This document shows positions 43,553-52,739 of a stretch of DNA of 52,955 nt, in pieces (position 1 is the first letter of the stretch; each line of letters starts with the position of its first letter). The position numbers and the translations under genes are program-made. A model generated the notes under the pieces. It was not told the DNA's origin. It was given only the letters and a program-made list of their open reading frames with translations, and did not search any database. Where the stretch lies: NCBI GenBank assembly GCA_002878215.1, contig PNJC01000114.1:1-52955 (forward strand). Reading direction: 5' to 3'. This DNA comes from Hydrogenobaculum sp. (GTDB taxonomy: Bacteria > Aquificota > Aquificia > Aquificales > Aquificaceae).

Positions 43553-43968
43553 AAAATTTTCTCATTGTAGGGCTTTTCATAGGAATAGGGCTTAAAATGG
43601 CTTTTGGTTATATAGGTGATTCATACGATACATTTTTAAAAGAGTACAAACATGTAAAGATTTTGAGCGTGGACAAAAACATTACGCCAAATGCCAAAAG
43701 AGCTCTTGAAATAGAAAAAGATGGTTTTAAGGTATACGCTCTCTTTGATGAAAAAGATATTTGCTACGAAGAATATACGTTAAAAAATAAAACCCTTCCA
43801 TCGCCAGATTTATTTATAAAAGAGGCTTCCAAGATAAAACCAAAGCTCTTGTTTAGGATACCTTTAAGAATGTCCGTATGGGAATACGATACCCCAAAAT
43901 ACAAAATTATTTACCAAACCTTTGGCCTACCAGGCTATCTTGGTGCCGATGCAAGAATAAAACAGTAA
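43549..43968 (+). CDS. Secreted small protein, unknown
   Basis: A 139-aa protein with a signal peptide (MKNFLIVGLFIGIGLKMAFG) and no recognised domain. The mature part is a mixed strand/helix domain with one Cys (DICYEEYTL). The start is GTG, set by AGGAGGGTGCT and by overlap with the carboxypeptidase stop, which suggests joint expression and an envelope role. It is one base from the Nudix-like gene. Confidence 0.72.
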   Translation: MKNFLIVGLFIGIGLKMAFGYIGDSYDTFLKEYKHVKILSVDKNITPNAKRALEIEKDGFKVYALFDEKDICYEEYTLKNKTLPSPDLFIKEASKIKPKLLFRIPLRMSVWEYDTPKYKIIYQTFGLPGYLGADARIKQ

Positions 43969-43969
43969 A

Positions 43970-44749
43970 ATGGATTTAGACAAGATAAAGTTTATAGGTT
44001 TTTCAAATAAAAAGTTAAACAAATTTATAGACAAATCAAATTACATTTTTTGGGATTGGATAAATAGGTTAAAAGCCGAATATAAACTTCAGTATATAAA
44101 AATATACGGAAAAGACGCCGTATATTTTGGAAAAGAGTTTGGAAGGGCTCAGGTGTTTGTAAAGTTTGAAAACCTTTATAGGGGTATAATAACCCTCCGC
44201 AAAAAAGCGGTGGCAGTAGGTGTCTTTGCATTTTCTGATGATATATATCAATTAAACGTAAAACAGTTTAGATATCCTATTTTAGACGAAGCGGAAGAAA
44301 TAGTGGCAGGTCTTATAGACGCTATAAAATACAACGATTTAGAAAAATCCATAGAAGAAACTATAAAAAAAGAGGTTGTAGAAGAGCTTGGCATAGAACC
44401 AACATGGAATATATACAAAAGCTTGATGAAATCCAAAGCTATTTTTATAAAATCATTGTATCCAACCATAGGAGATTCTTCTGAAGAAGTATTTTTGTAT
44501 GTCTTATTTTTAAAAACCAAAAAAGAAGAGCTAGAACATCTTTGCAAAAAAGAAGCTGGCAACAAAGAAGAAAACGAATATACAAAGGTTTTATGCATAA
44601 AAGGCATAGAAAATATCTTAAAAAGAGATTACATAGACGCCAAAAGCTTTATAGTACAACTTTGGTTAAAAACCAAATACTTAGAATTCAAGCAATCTTC
44701 TTTTTCTAATTTTGAAGATTTTATTGAAAACTTGTATAAACAAAACTAA
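43970..44749 (+). CDS. Nudix-like protein with degenerate Nudix box
   Basis: A 259-aa soluble protein. Around residue 125 the sequence SIEETIKKEVVEELGIEPTW fits the second half of a Nudix box (REUxEExGU, with Lys for Arg). The first half (G-x5-E) does not align properly, since the Glu is out by one position and the Gly is absent. Later SEEVFLYVLFLKTKKEE and YTKVLCIKGIENIL resemble the Nudix beta strands. A Nudix fold with altered or lost hydrolase activity is my best guess. The N-terminal 70 residues are unrecognised. Confidence 0.6.
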   Translation: MDLDKIKFIGFSNKKLNKFIDKSNYIFWDWINRLKAEYKLQYIKIYGKDAVYFGKEFGRAQVFVKFENLYRGIITLRKKAVAVGVFAFSDDIYQLNVKQFRYPILDEAEEIVAGLIDAIKYNDLEKSIEETIKKEVVEELGIEPTWNIYKSLMKSKAIFIKSLYPTIGDSSEEVFLYVLFLKTKKEELEHLCKKEAGNKEENEYTKVLCIKGIENILKRDYIDAKSFIVQLWLKTKYLEFKQSSFSNFEDFIENLYKQN

Positions 44750-44785
44750 TAAATTAAATACCTATCATATGCTAAGATATTTAGT

Positions 44786-45538
44786 ATGGATTTAAAGCAA
44801 GAAACCCAAGAAGTACCGTTTTTTTTGGTATCTATACTGATAAACATATTTTTGTTTTCTGGTTTAGCTATGCTTTTCACCATGAGACCACTTCTAAGCC
44901 AATATCAAAATCCGCCTGTCAACGTACAACTGATAAATCCACCAAAAGAAGTACCAACTCCACCAAAACCTATAAAACTTCAAAAATTTCATATGAAAAG
45001 AAGTTATTCTAAGCCCTTAAGCCCTGCAAAAGGCTACAAACCCTCAATCGGCACCCATCATTTGCAAACAAGCGCATTGAGGCCAAAGCAGGTTTTTCAA
45101 AAAGGAGATATAAAAATACCCGTAGTACATCATCCACCGAAAGCACCGCCAAAAAACGTCAGCGTATTGTCATCTTTGGAAAAAGAAATTGAAGCCCAGA
45201 GAAGACAAGCTCAAACAGATATAGAAGGAGCCATAAAACAGGTGGGAAATTTAAGCGCCACTATAAGCTCAAGAGGGTCTTACCTTCATGAGGGTTCTAG
45301 GAAGCTCATATACACACCACCGGCTCCTATTATAAGAGCAGGTGAGTTTCCAGCGCCTGTGGTTTTAAGGATTTTTGTATCACCTTCTGGTTATGTCACT
45401 AGGGTTATTATCATCAAAAGAAGTGGTATAGCATACGTAGATAGAGAAGTGGTAAACTACGTAAGAAGGTTTAGATTTGAACCTATAAATGGACCGGTAG
45501 AAAGTGGTACAATTACTATCAACTTTAAAGGAGGTTAA
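44786..45538 (+). CDS. tonB: TonB family energy transducer
   Basis: A 250-aa periplasm-spanning protein: N-terminal membrane helix (FFLVSILINIFLFSGLAMLF), Pro/Lys-rich linker (PPKEVPTPPKPIKLQKFHMKR and KAPPKNV), and a C-terminal TonB domain (PAPVVLRIFVSPSGYVTRVIIIKRSGIAYVDREVVNYVRRFRFEP). It transmits proton-motive energy to outer-membrane receptors. No exbB or exbD is adjacent. A TAAGAT seven bases before the ATG hints at a leaderless start. Confidence 0.88.
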   Translation: MDLKQETQEVPFFLVSILINIFLFSGLAMLFTMRPLLSQYQNPPVNVQLINPPKEVPTPPKPIKLQKFHMKRSYSKPLSPAKGYKPSIGTHHLQTSALRPKQVFQKGDIKIPVVHHPPKAPPKNVSVLSSLEKEIEAQRRQAQTDIEGAIKQVGNLSATISSRGSYLHEGSRKLIYTPPAPIIRAGEFPAPVVLRIFVSPSGYVTRVIIIKRSGIAYVDREVVNYVRRFRFEPINGPVESGTITINFKGG

Positions 45539-45541
45539 GCT

Positions 45542-46144
45542 ATGCAAATTGAGTTTATCGGTAAGCACTTTGAAATCACAGAACACCTAAGGGCTTTTGT
45601 AGAGACAAAGCTATCAAAGTTTAGGAGGCTTTTAAGAGAAACTGGTGAGGACCAAACAGAAGTAGTAGTAACAATATCAAGCGCCAGAGCAAAACACACC
45701 GACGACAACATAAACAAAACTTCTATCTTCAGAGTAGACATAGACATATACATAAAAAGCAACGGCGGTGGTGCAGTACACGCTTGGGAAGAAGACAAAG
45801 ACGTATACACAGCTATAGATAGAGTAATAGATGAAATAGAACGTCAACTTTTAAAACTAAAAGAAAGAAGACTCAACTATCGTCGTAAAAGCTCAAAAAC
45901 AAAAGAAGAAATGAGGGAAATACCGCTAGAGCAAATTGAAGAAGAGCAAGAGGCCAAAACGTTTGTAATAGAAGAAACTTTTTCAGTGGAAAAGCCTATG
46001 AGCGTTGAAGATGCTATCTTAGAACTAACCGAAAACCATATGGTATTTTTACCTTTTATGGATACAAAAGACGGTAAGATAAAAATTTTGTACAGAAAAC
46101 GTTCAGACAGTTTTGGTGTTATTGACTTAGGTTGTAAAGGATAA
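45542..46144 (+). CDS. hpf: Long-form ribosome hibernation-promoting factor
   Basis: A 200-aa HPF/RaiA protein. The N-terminal S30AE domain is MQIEFIGKHFEITEHLRAFVETKLSKFRRL to IDEIERQLLKLKERR (about 1-105). A linker and a C-terminal dimerisation domain (KPMSVEDAILELTENHMVFLPFMDTKDGKIKILYRKRSDSFGVIDL, about 145-200) follow. The long form dimerises 70S ribosomes into 100S particles in stationary phase. AAAGGAGGTTAAGCT precedes the ATG inside the tonB end. Confidence 0.95.
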   Translation: MQIEFIGKHFEITEHLRAFVETKLSKFRRLLRETGEDQTEVVVTISSARAKHTDDNINKTSIFRVDIDIYIKSNGGGAVHAWEEDKDVYTAIDRVIDEIERQLLKLKERRLNYRRKSSKTKEEMREIPLEQIEEEQEAKTFVIEETFSVEKPMSVEDAILELTENHMVFLPFMDTKDGKIKILYRKRSDSFGVIDLGCKG

Positions 46145-46146
46145 GT

Positions 46147-47649
46147 ATGCCAAAGAATATTTTTGTTAACATTCTTATAGGAGCTTTTATCATAATAGGC
46201 TCTTTGCTGGTGGTGGCTTTCAAACCGGTAAACCTTGGCCTTGACTTGAAAGGGGGTATAAGCATGGTCTTAGCTCCCGATGTGGACAAAGTTATAAAAG
46301 AAGAGTATGAAAACACGGCCTCTGATATATCAAAACTTTTCTTGAAAAATCATATAAACGTGCTGGATGTTACACCTTCTCAAGACGGCATATACATAGA
46401 CTTATTAAATGCATCAGATTACAGCAAAGTTTATGAGCTTTTAAAGAAATACTACACAAACAGAATAGATGTTTCCAAAGTATCACCTCTTAAAGTTAAA
46501 GTTACATTTAGCTCTATCTATCTTAATCAGATAAAAGAAAATGTTATAACCCAAACGGTGGAAGTGTTAAGAAGAAGGGTAGACCAGCTTGGTGTAGTAC
46601 AACCTGTAATTACAAAATTAGGTAATTCAAAAGTTATGGTGGAACTGCCCGGCGTTATGGACCTAGAAAGAGCCAAAAAAGTCCTTGGGAAAACTGCCCA
46701 GCTTGAACTTATGGAAGTAGTGGACGCCTCGCCTTCTTTAGACGCTTTGCAAAAAGAGTTAAAACCAGATGAAAAAATATTGCCATCAAAAGATGGGCAC
46801 GAATGGTATTTGGTAAAGAAAAAACCCATAATAACAGGGGCTGATTTAAAAACCGCTTACGAGAGCACGGATAGTTTTAACAACCCAGCAGTTAGCTTTG
46901 AGCTAAACTCTAAGGGTGCCGAGATATTTGGTAATTTTACCCAAAGTCATATAGGTAAAAGGCTCGCTATAGTCCTTGACAACAGAGTAATGTCTGCTCC
47001 AGTTATTCGATCAAGGATATCTGACCAAGGACAAATAACTGGTAATTTTACACCAGACCAAGTAAGAGACTTAGCGGCTATTTTAAGGGCCGGTGCTTTA
47101 CCTACAACGCTTCATATACTTCAAGACGCCGTCGTAGGACCTACTTTGGGAAAAGCAGCTATAAAACAAAGCATCTATGCCGGCTTAGCGTCGTTTTTAT
47201 TTGTGGTGCTTTTGATAATAGCAAGGTATAAGACTGCAGGGGTCACAGCCACTATAGCAATAATAATGAATGGACTTCTTCTGTGGGCTGGGCTAGTACT
47301 TTTGGGAGCTACGCTAACATTACCAGGCATTGCAGGTATCATACTCAATATGGGTATAGCGGTAGACTCAAACGTCCTAATATTTGAACGTATAAAAGAA
47401 GAAATAGCAAGGGGCAACACGCTAAGAAAGGCTATAGAATATGGCTATAAGAGAGTGCTTAGCGCTGTTTACGATACGCACGCGACACTTTTGGTGGCGG
47501 CTTTGATACTTTTCCAGTTTAGCAGCGGTCCGGTAAAAGGCTTTGCCACCACACTCACCATAGGTACCATAGCCTCTTTCTTGTCAAACGTATATTACTC
47601 AAAAGTTATGATAGATATTTTAGCCAAATTAAGAATGCTTAAAATATGA
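46147..47649 (+). CDS. secD: Protein translocase subunit SecD
   Basis: A 500-aa subunit that uses proton-motive force to pull preproteins through SecYEG. The N-terminal helix is followed by LGLDLKGGISMVLAPD, a large periplasmic P1 domain with VEVLRRRVDQLGVVQPVITKLGNSKVMVELPG, and the C-terminal RND-like membrane part (GIAVDSNVLIFERIKEEIARG). secF normally follows but is absent; a prepilin peptidase overlaps the stop by four bases. Confidence 0.96.
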   Translation: MPKNIFVNILIGAFIIIGSLLVVAFKPVNLGLDLKGGISMVLAPDVDKVIKEEYENTASDISKLFLKNHINVLDVTPSQDGIYIDLLNASDYSKVYELLKKYYTNRIDVSKVSPLKVKVTFSSIYLNQIKENVITQTVEVLRRRVDQLGVVQPVITKLGNSKVMVELPGVMDLERAKKVLGKTAQLELMEVVDASPSLDALQKELKPDEKILPSKDGHEWYLVKKKPIITGADLKTAYESTDSFNNPAVSFELNSKGAEIFGNFTQSHIGKRLAIVLDNRVMSAPVIRSRISDQGQITGNFTPDQVRDLAAILRAGALPTTLHILQDAVVGPTLGKAAIKQSIYAGLASFLFVVLLIIARYKTAGVTATIAIIMNGLLLWAGLVLLGATLTLPGIAGIILNMGIAVDSNVLIFERIKEEIARGNTLRKAIEYGYKRVLSAVYDTHATLLVAALILFQFSSGPVKGFATTLTIGTIASFLSNVYYSKVMIDILAKLRMLKI

Positions 47650-48446
47650 CAATTTTAGTTTTACTCATATCTTTTGTGCTTGGAAGCATTTTTGGAAGTT
47701 TATTCAACGTTTTAATATATAGGCTTCCAAGGGGCGAATCTGTAGTTTATCCAAATTCCAGATGCCCTCACTGCGGACACCGCATAAAACCTTACGAAAA
47801 TATACCGATACTATCCTACATTTTTCTAAAAGGTAAATGTAGTGCTTGTAAAAACAAAATATCTATCAGATACCCCATCGTAGAAGCTCTTACAGGTTTT
47901 TACTTTTCCCTTTGTGTTTATGCTTTTTATATAAAAAATAATCCAGATTTATCTATATTGAATATAAAAGATATTGTCAAAACTATAGAAGCTGTTTTGT
48001 TTGGTTCAATCCTCATAGTACAATCTTTTATAGATTTAGACTGGTTTATACTTCTTGATAGCTTTAACTATGGTGGTATTTTGCTTGGACTTTTGTTTTC
48101 TTTAACTCCATACGGTTTTGTTGATATTAAAAGCTCTATACTGGGAATTTTATTTGGTGGTTTACTACCGTTTTTAATATACTATATTTATCTTAAGGTA
48201 AGAAAGATGGAAGGGCTTGGCATAGGCGATATAAAGCTTTTAGCGATGATAGGGGCTTTTGGTGGAGTCTATATGGTATTAGGTGCAATGTTTTTTGGTT
48301 CGGTTATAGGGCTTTTAGTAAGCATACCTACCATACTTAAAAATAAAAACATGCAATATTATATACCCTTTGGCCCATTTTTGTCTATGGGTGCTATATT
48401 GTGGATGTTTTTTGGCAAAGTTATAGAGAGAGTTTTATGGACTTAG
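47646..48446 (+). CDS. pilD: Type IV prepilin peptidase/N-methyltransferase (A24)
   Basis: A 266-aa integral membrane aspartic protease that cuts prepilin leaders and methylates the new N-terminus. The N-terminal SIFGSLFNVLIYRLPRGES and zinc cysteines CPHCGH...CSACKN (about 40-75) mark the methylase loop. Catalytic aspartates are in QSFIDLDWFIL and the GxGD motif GLGIGDIKLLAMIGAFGG. It implies type IV pili or type II secretion encoded elsewhere. Confidence 0.94.
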   Translation: MTILVLLISFVLGSIFGSLFNVLIYRLPRGESVVYPNSRCPHCGHRIKPYENIPILSYIFLKGKCSACKNKISIRYPIVEALTGFYFSLCVYAFYIKNNPDLSILNIKDIVKTIEAVLFGSILIVQSFIDLDWFILLDSFNYGGILLGLLFSLTPYGFVDIKSSILGILFGGLLPFLIYYIYLKVRKMEGLGIGDIKLLAMIGAFGGVYMVLGAMFFGSVIGLLVSIPTILKNKNMQYYIPFGPFLSMGAILWMFFGKVIERVLWT

Positions 48447-48715
48447 GACAAATAATCATAATACTAGTTATAGCGTATATAGTGCTTGGTCCTGAAAAGA
48501 TGATGGATGTAGCCACAAAGCTAGGAGAATTTACTAGAAAAACCAGAGAGTTCATAGACGAGATAAAAATGCAAGCTTACATAGAAAATGTAAACAAAAA
48601 AGTGTTAGAGCTTGAAAAAGAACAAACTAACACCGAGGAAAAGAAAGATGGAGAAGGAACTTCCGAAAGCTCCACTGATGGAGCATCTTCAGGAACTAAG
48701 GCAGAGAATACTTAA
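48437..48715 (+). CDS. tatB: Twin-arginine translocase subunit TatB (TatA/B family)
   Basis: A 92-aa protein with one N-terminal helix (LGQIIIILVIAYIVLGPEK), the GPEK/GPxxL hinge and an amphipathic helix (MMDVATKLGEFTRKTREFIDEIK), then a charged Glu/Lys/Ser tail. Glu-less polar helix start and the length suggest TatB rather than TatA. The track start at 48401 is too early; the ATG at 48437 follows GAGAGAG. The start overlaps pilD by 10 bases, and the tail overlaps tatC. Confidence 0.88.
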   Translation: MDLGQIIIILVIAYIVLGPEKMMDVATKLGEFTRKTREFIDEIKMQAYIENVNKKVLELEKEQTNTEEKKDGEGTSESSTDGASSGTKAENT

Positions 48716-49400
48716 ATCTATAGCAGCTGTACTTATATTTTCTGCTATAAGCTTTTTCTACGCTAAGTATGTTTTTGAGATTTTAAAATATCCAATAGAC
48801 ATATACTATCCCGGTATGAAACTTATAACGTTATCTCCAACGGAACCTCTTTTTATAATGATGGAGATATCTGTAATAGTGGGAATAATTCTTGCTATAC
48901 CTGTTATCTTATATCAAATATGGAAATTCGTAGAGCCGGCTCTTTACCCAGAAGAAAAAAGGCTCGTTTTTCCTTTGGTGTTCTTTTCTTTGATATTGTT
49001 TGTAATGGGAGCTAGTTTCGCATATTTTGTAGTGCTTCCAATGGCTTTAAAATTTCTAATAGGTATAGGTTTTAGCCAGCTTAGGGCAAAACCCATGCTC
49101 TCAGCAGAGCTCTATATAAACTTTTTGCTAAAAATGCTTCTTGGTTTTGGTATAGCCTTTGAGATGCCTATTTTTCTTTTTATGCTACAAAGAGCTGGCA
49201 TAATATCTACAAAACAATTAAAAGCTTTTAGAAAATACTTTATAGTAGTAGCATTTTTTATAGGAGCTTTGATAGCCCCAGATGTTTCCACTCAAATCCT
49301 CATGGCCTTACCACTTATAGCCCTTTACGAAATATCTATATTTATAGGTAAATTTGCCGTTAAAAAGCAAAATACTTCAAAGGAGATACAAAAAGCTTAA
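48648..49400 (+). CDS. tatC: Twin-arginine translocase subunit TatC
   Basis: A 250-aa, six-helix receptor for folded Tat substrates. The N-terminal cytoplasmic motif is PLMEHLQELRQRILKSI, followed by SPTEPLFIMMEISVIVGIILAIPVILYQIWKFVEPALYPEEKR. The ATG at 48648 follows GAGGAAAAGAAAG; it overlaps tatB by 68 bases in another frame. The track start at 48612 is a TTG without a ribosome site. Tat export is expected for cofactor-containing periplasmic enzymes. Confidence 0.95.
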   Translation: MEKELPKAPLMEHLQELRQRILKSIAAVLIFSAISFFYAKYVFEILKYPIDIYYPGMKLITLSPTEPLFIMMEISVIVGIILAIPVILYQIWKFVEPALYPEEKRLVFPLVFFSLILFVMGASFAYFVVLPMALKFLIGIGFSQLRAKPMLSAELYINFLLKMLLGFGIAFEMPIFLFMLQRAGIISTKQLKAFRKYFIVVAFFIGALIAPDVSTQILMALPLIALYEISIFIGKFAVKKQNTSKEIQKA

Positions 49401-49470
49401 CGGTTATTTAACTTTTTGTTTAAGCCGTGTAAAAATTATACATTAACTGTTTCAAATAGCTAGTTTGTAG

Positions 49471-49476
49471 TATAAT
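49471..49476 (+). promoter_or_regulatory. -10 element of carB, leaderless geometry
   Basis: A perfect TATAAT ends 6 bases before the carB ATG; no Shine-Dalgarno. The 82-base gap after tatC otherwise holds only A/T-rich sequence. Confidence 0.55.
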
Positions 49477-49482
49477 AATTTT

Positions 49483-51147
49483 ATGCCAAAAAACACCAAC
49501 ATAAAAAGAATACTAATCTTAGGAGCAGGCCCTATTATCATAGGCCAAGCAGCAGAATTTGATTATTCTGGCACTCAGGCTTGCAAAGCCCTTATGAGAG
49601 AAGGCTATGAAGTAATACTTGTAAATTCAAACCCAGCCACTATAATGACCGATGAACAGTTGGCTACAAAGACTTATATAGAACCGTTGACAGTAGAGGT
49701 CTTAGAAGAGATTATAAAAAAAGAACGCCCAGATGTCTTACTACCTACTTTAGGAGGACAAACCGCTCTAAACTTAGCAAAAGATTTATACGAGTCTGGT
49801 ATATTAGAAAAATACGGTGTAGGAATAATAGGTGCAAACTACGAGGCTATAAAAAAAGGCGAGGATAGGGCTCTTTTCGCAAAAGCTATGGAGGAGATAG
49901 GCCTAAAAGTACCACCAAACGCAATAGTAAACTCTCTTTCAGAAGGTATGGCTTTTATAAAGGATATAGGTTTTCCAGCTATACTAAGACCGGCTTTTAC
50001 ATTAGGCGGTACAGGTGGTTCTATCGTTTACAACTTAGAAGAGTTTCCTTCAAAATTAAGCGCTGCTTTAGAGGCCTCACCCATACATCAGGTGCTTATA
50101 GACAAATCTCTTATAGGCTGGAAGGAGTTTGAGCTTGAAGTCATAAGAGATACACAAGACAACGTAGTTATAGTATGCTCTATAGAAAACTTTGACCCTA
50201 TGGGCGTTCATACCGGTGATTCTATAACAGTAGCCCCAGCCCAAACATTGACCGATAAGCAATATCAGATGCTAAGGGATGCAAGCCTTGCCATAATAAG
50301 AAAAATAGGGGTTGATACAGGTGGCTCAAATATTCAATTTGCAGTAGACCCAAACAGCGACAATTTTTACGTGATAGAGATGAACCCAAGAGTTTCTAGA
50401 AGCTCAGCTTTAGCTTCTAAAGCAACCGGTTTTCCGATAGCAAAAGTAGCAGCTCTTTTAGCGGTTGGATACACCCTCGATGAGATAAAAAACGACATTA
50501 CAAAAAACACTCCTATAAGCTTTGAACCAAGCATTGACTATGTTGTAGTAAAAATACCAAGGTTTGATTTTGCAAAGTTTAAAGAATCAAGCAAAATTCT
50601 TGGTACCACAATGAAATCTGTGGGTGAGGTGATGGCTATAGGAAGGACTTTTAAGGAAGCTTTCATGAAAGCTGTAAGAAGCTTAGAAACCGACAACCCA
50701 TACCTTTTTATGAAAGATTACGAAGCGCTTTCTTACGATGAACTTATAACAAGCATAAGGATACCAACACCAGAACGTATTTTTTATATAAAAGAAGCCT
50801 TCATGAGAGGTATATCAATAGATAAAATACATGAAGTAAGCCATATAGATAAGTGGTTTTTACATCAGATAAAAGAACTAGTGGAGGCTTACAAAGAAGA
50901 TGTACCTTTTGATAAAAACTATGTATTTGAATTGAAAATATTGGGCTTTTCAAATAAAGAAATAGCCAAAAAGTTTAACAAAACAGAAAAAGAGGTAGAA
51001 GAACTTTTGGGAGACTTGAGCCCTACTTTTAAAGCGGTGGATACTTGTGCAGGTGAATTTAAAGCTTATACACCTTATTATTACTCTTCTTGGGAGTACC
51101 CTTACTATAAAGTAGGACAAGAAGAAGCTATTTTTGACAACGACTAA
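49483..51147 (+). CDS. carB: Carbamoyl-phosphate synthase large subunit, N-terminal half (split)
   Basis: A 554-aa protein equal to the first half of the usual 1070-aa CarB. It starts [34 protein letters not shown] and has the ATP-grasp segments [29 protein letters not shown] and [28 protein letters not shown], then the oligomerisation domain. It ends cleanly with [23 protein letters not shown] where CarB continues into its second ATP-grasp half. This half makes carboxyphosphate and carbamate. Split CarB is known in Aquifex. The partner half is not in this window; rpsT follows. Confidence 0.95.
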   Translation: MPKNTNIKRILILGAGPIIIGQAAEFDYSGTQACKALMREGYEVILVNSNPATIMTDEQLATKTYIEPLTVEVLEEIIKKERPDVLLPTLGGQTALNLAKDLYESGILEKYGVGIIGANYEAIKKGEDRALFAKAMEEIGLKVPPNAIVNSLSEGMAFIKDIGFPAILRPAFTLGGTGGSIVYNLEEFPSKLSAALEASPIHQVLIDKSLIGWKEFELEVIRDTQDNVVIVCSIENFDPMGVHTGDSITVAPAQTLTDKQYQMLRDASLAIIRKIGVDTGGSNIQFAVDPNSDNFYVIEMNPRVSRSSALASKATGFPIAKVAALLAVGYTLDEIKNDITKNTPISFEPSIDYVVVKIPRFDFAKFKESSKILGTTMKSVGEVMAIGRTFKEAFMKAVRSLETDNPYLFMKDYEALSYDELITSIRIPTPERIFYIKEAFMRGISIDKIHEVSHIDKWFLHQIKELVEAYKEDVPFDKNYVFELKILGFSNKEIAKKFNKTEKEVEELLGDLSPTFKAVDTCAGEFKAYTPYYYSSWEYPYYKVGQEEAIFDND

Positions 51148-51162
51148 ATTGTTTGTTATAAT
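51134..51162 (+). promoter_or_regulatory. Consensus promoter of rpsT
   Basis: TTGACA and TATAAT, both perfect, with an ideal 17-base spacer; the -35 lies inside the carB end. A leader with AAAGGAGG follows. Confidence 0.8.
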
Positions 51163-51191
51163 ATAATATTAACTTTTAAAGGAGGTTTTAG

Positions 51192-51473
51192 ATGCCCAAC
51201 AAGAGACAAGCTGCTAAAAGAGCTAGAAGAGACGAAAGAAGAAGAGAGATAAATGCATTGCATGTATCAAGGATGAAAACTGCCATAAGAAACTTTAAGA
51301 AGCTAATACAATCTAAAGATTTAGAAACTGCCAAAGCAAAGCTTCCTTTTGTGGTAAGCATGATACAGCACGCAGCCGCTAAGGGTTCTATACACAAAAA
51401 CGAAGCGGCCAGAAGAGTTTCAAGAGTCACTCAGCTTTTAAACAAGGCTTTGGCATCCAATGAGCAAAAGTAA
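51192..51473 (+). CDS. rpsT: 30S ribosomal protein S20
   Basis: A 93-aa, Lys/Arg-rich helical ribosomal protein that binds 16S rRNA: MPNKRQAAKRARRDERRREINALHVSRMKTAIRNF and the conserved AAAKGSIHKNEAARRVSRVTQLLNKAL. Length is typical. AAAGGAGGTTTTAG precedes the ATG. It has the best promoter in the window. Its end overlaps the TPR protein start by 14 bases. Confidence 0.97.
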   Translation: MPNKRQAAKRARRDERRREINALHVSRMKTAIRNFKKLIQSKDLETAKAKLPFVVSMIQHAAAKGSIHKNEAARRVSRVTQLLNKALASNEQK

Positions 51474-52041
51474 GCTTTATACAGCGTTATCGCTTGTTCT
51501 GACAGCAATTTTTGTAGCAATAGGTTTTTACTTTCTCAAAAAGCATGAAAAAGAGTACAACGAAGCTGCAAGCTATCAACTGTCAAAAGTAGATGAGCTT
51601 TTACAACAAAAAAATTATCAAGGTGCCTTAAATCAAGCTCAATTTGTGGCCACTCATTACAAGAAAAGCCCAATGGCACTTCTAGCGATGTCCTATGAAA
51701 TAGGTATATCCACGTTAGCAAACTTGCCCGTGAACGACGTTGCTTTATCTCAAGATATATCATCTAAGGCAAAAACGTTGCCTGCTAAATTTTTATACGA
51801 AGAAAGAGCAGCTTACGGACTATACAAAGAAGGCAAATATCAACAAGCCATAAGCATACTAAACACCATACCAAACAACGCATTCAACAAACCATCCGCC
51901 TTGTTGCTAGAAGCCGAGTCTTATGAAAAGCTAAACGACAAAGTCAAAGCTATAACAATTTACAACGAAATACTGAAAACATTCCCAAAAAGTTACTACG
52001 CAAACGTAGCCTCTCTTAGAATATCAACACTAGAATCATGA
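51460..52041 (+). CDS. Membrane-anchored TPR protein (YfgM-like)
   Basis: A 193-aa protein with one N-terminal membrane helix (YTALSLVLTAIFVAIGFYFL, about 6-26) and periplasmic TPR-like repeats (QQKNYQGALNQAQFVATHYKKSPMALLAMSYEIG and LYKEGKYQQAISILNTIPNNAFNKPSALLLEAESYEKLND). The layout recalls YfgM, a SecYEG-associated periplasmic chaperone linker, but identity is not certain. It overlaps rpsT by 14 bases and purC by four. Confidence 0.8.
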   Translation: MSKSKLYTALSLVLTAIFVAIGFYFLKKHEKEYNEAASYQLSKVDELLQQKNYQGALNQAQFVATHYKKSPMALLAMSYEIGISTLANLPVNDVALSQDISSKAKTLPAKFLYEERAAYGLYKEGKYQQAISILNTIPNNAFNKPSALLLEAESYEKLNDKVKAITIYNEILKTFPKSYYANVASLRISTLES

Positions 52042-52739
52042 ACAAGCTTTATGAAGGCAAGGCTAAGATAGTCTATGAAAATGACGAAGACACTTACATA
52101 ATAAAGTTTAAAGACGACGTTACCGCTTTTGATGCCATCAAAAAAGACAACATATCTGGCAAAGGACATATAAACTTAGAAATAACATCCTTCATTTTTG
52201 AGCTTTTAAAAGCCAAAAACATAAAAACCCATTTCATAAAAAAACTTTCAGAAGATTCGATGCTTGTTTTAAAAGCCAAGCGCTTGGATGTAGAAGTGGT
52301 GGTAAGAAACATAGCTGCCGGAAGTCTCTCAAAGAGACTTGGTATAAAAGAAGGAACCCCTTTAAACCCGCCTTTGGTAGAGCTTTTCTACAAATCCGAC
52401 GAACTTCACGATCCACTCATATGCATAGAACATGTAAAGCTTCTTAATCTTGCCACTGAAGAAGACATAACCTTTATGAAACAAACAGCTTTAAAAGTAA
52501 ACGATATTCTAAAAGAGTTTTTTGACCAACTTGATATAATCCTCGTGGATTTTAAACTGGAATTTGGCAAAACAAAAGACGGAGAAATAATATTAATAGA
52601 TGAAATATCTCCAGACAGTTGCAGACTTTGGGACAAAAAAACCGGTGAAAAATTAGACAAAGATAGGTTTAGGTTTGATCTCGGCGACCTCAAAGAAGGT
52701 TATCTTAAAATCTTAGAGCGTATAAAAGCTAATTTATAG
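52038..52739 (+). CDS. purC: SAICAR synthetase
   Basis: A 233-aa phosphoribosylaminoimidazole-succinocarboxamide synthase of purine synthesis, joining CAIR and aspartate with ATP. The N-terminal KLYEGKAKIVYENDEDTYIIKFKDDVTAFDAIKKDNISGKGHINLEITS and the later VRNIAAGSLSKRLGIKEGTPL and IDEISPDSCRLWDKKTGE are diagnostic. Length is typical. Translation is coupled to the TPR protein by ATGA overlap. Confidence 0.97.
   Translation: MNKLYEGKAKIVYENDEDTYIIKFKDDVTAFDAIKKDNISGKGHINLEITSFIFELLKAKNIKTHFIKKLSEDSMLVLKAKRLDVEVVVRNIAAGSLSKRLGIKEGTPLNPPLVELFYKSDELHDPLICIEHVKLLNLATEEDITFMKQTALKVNDILKEFFDQLDIILVDFKLEFGKTKDGEIILIDEISPDSCRLWDKKTGEKLDKDRFRFDLGDLKEGYLKILERIKANL

Noticed and set aside
49401-49482. 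Possible terminator after tatC
   Set aside because: CGGTTATTTAA...TTTAAGCCG pairs imperfectly, with mismatches in the stem; not strong enough to list.
51040-51150. Frameshift or truncation of carB
   Set aside because: The end coincides with the natural mid-point of CarB and is followed at once by a consensus rpsT promoter; a true split gene is more likely.
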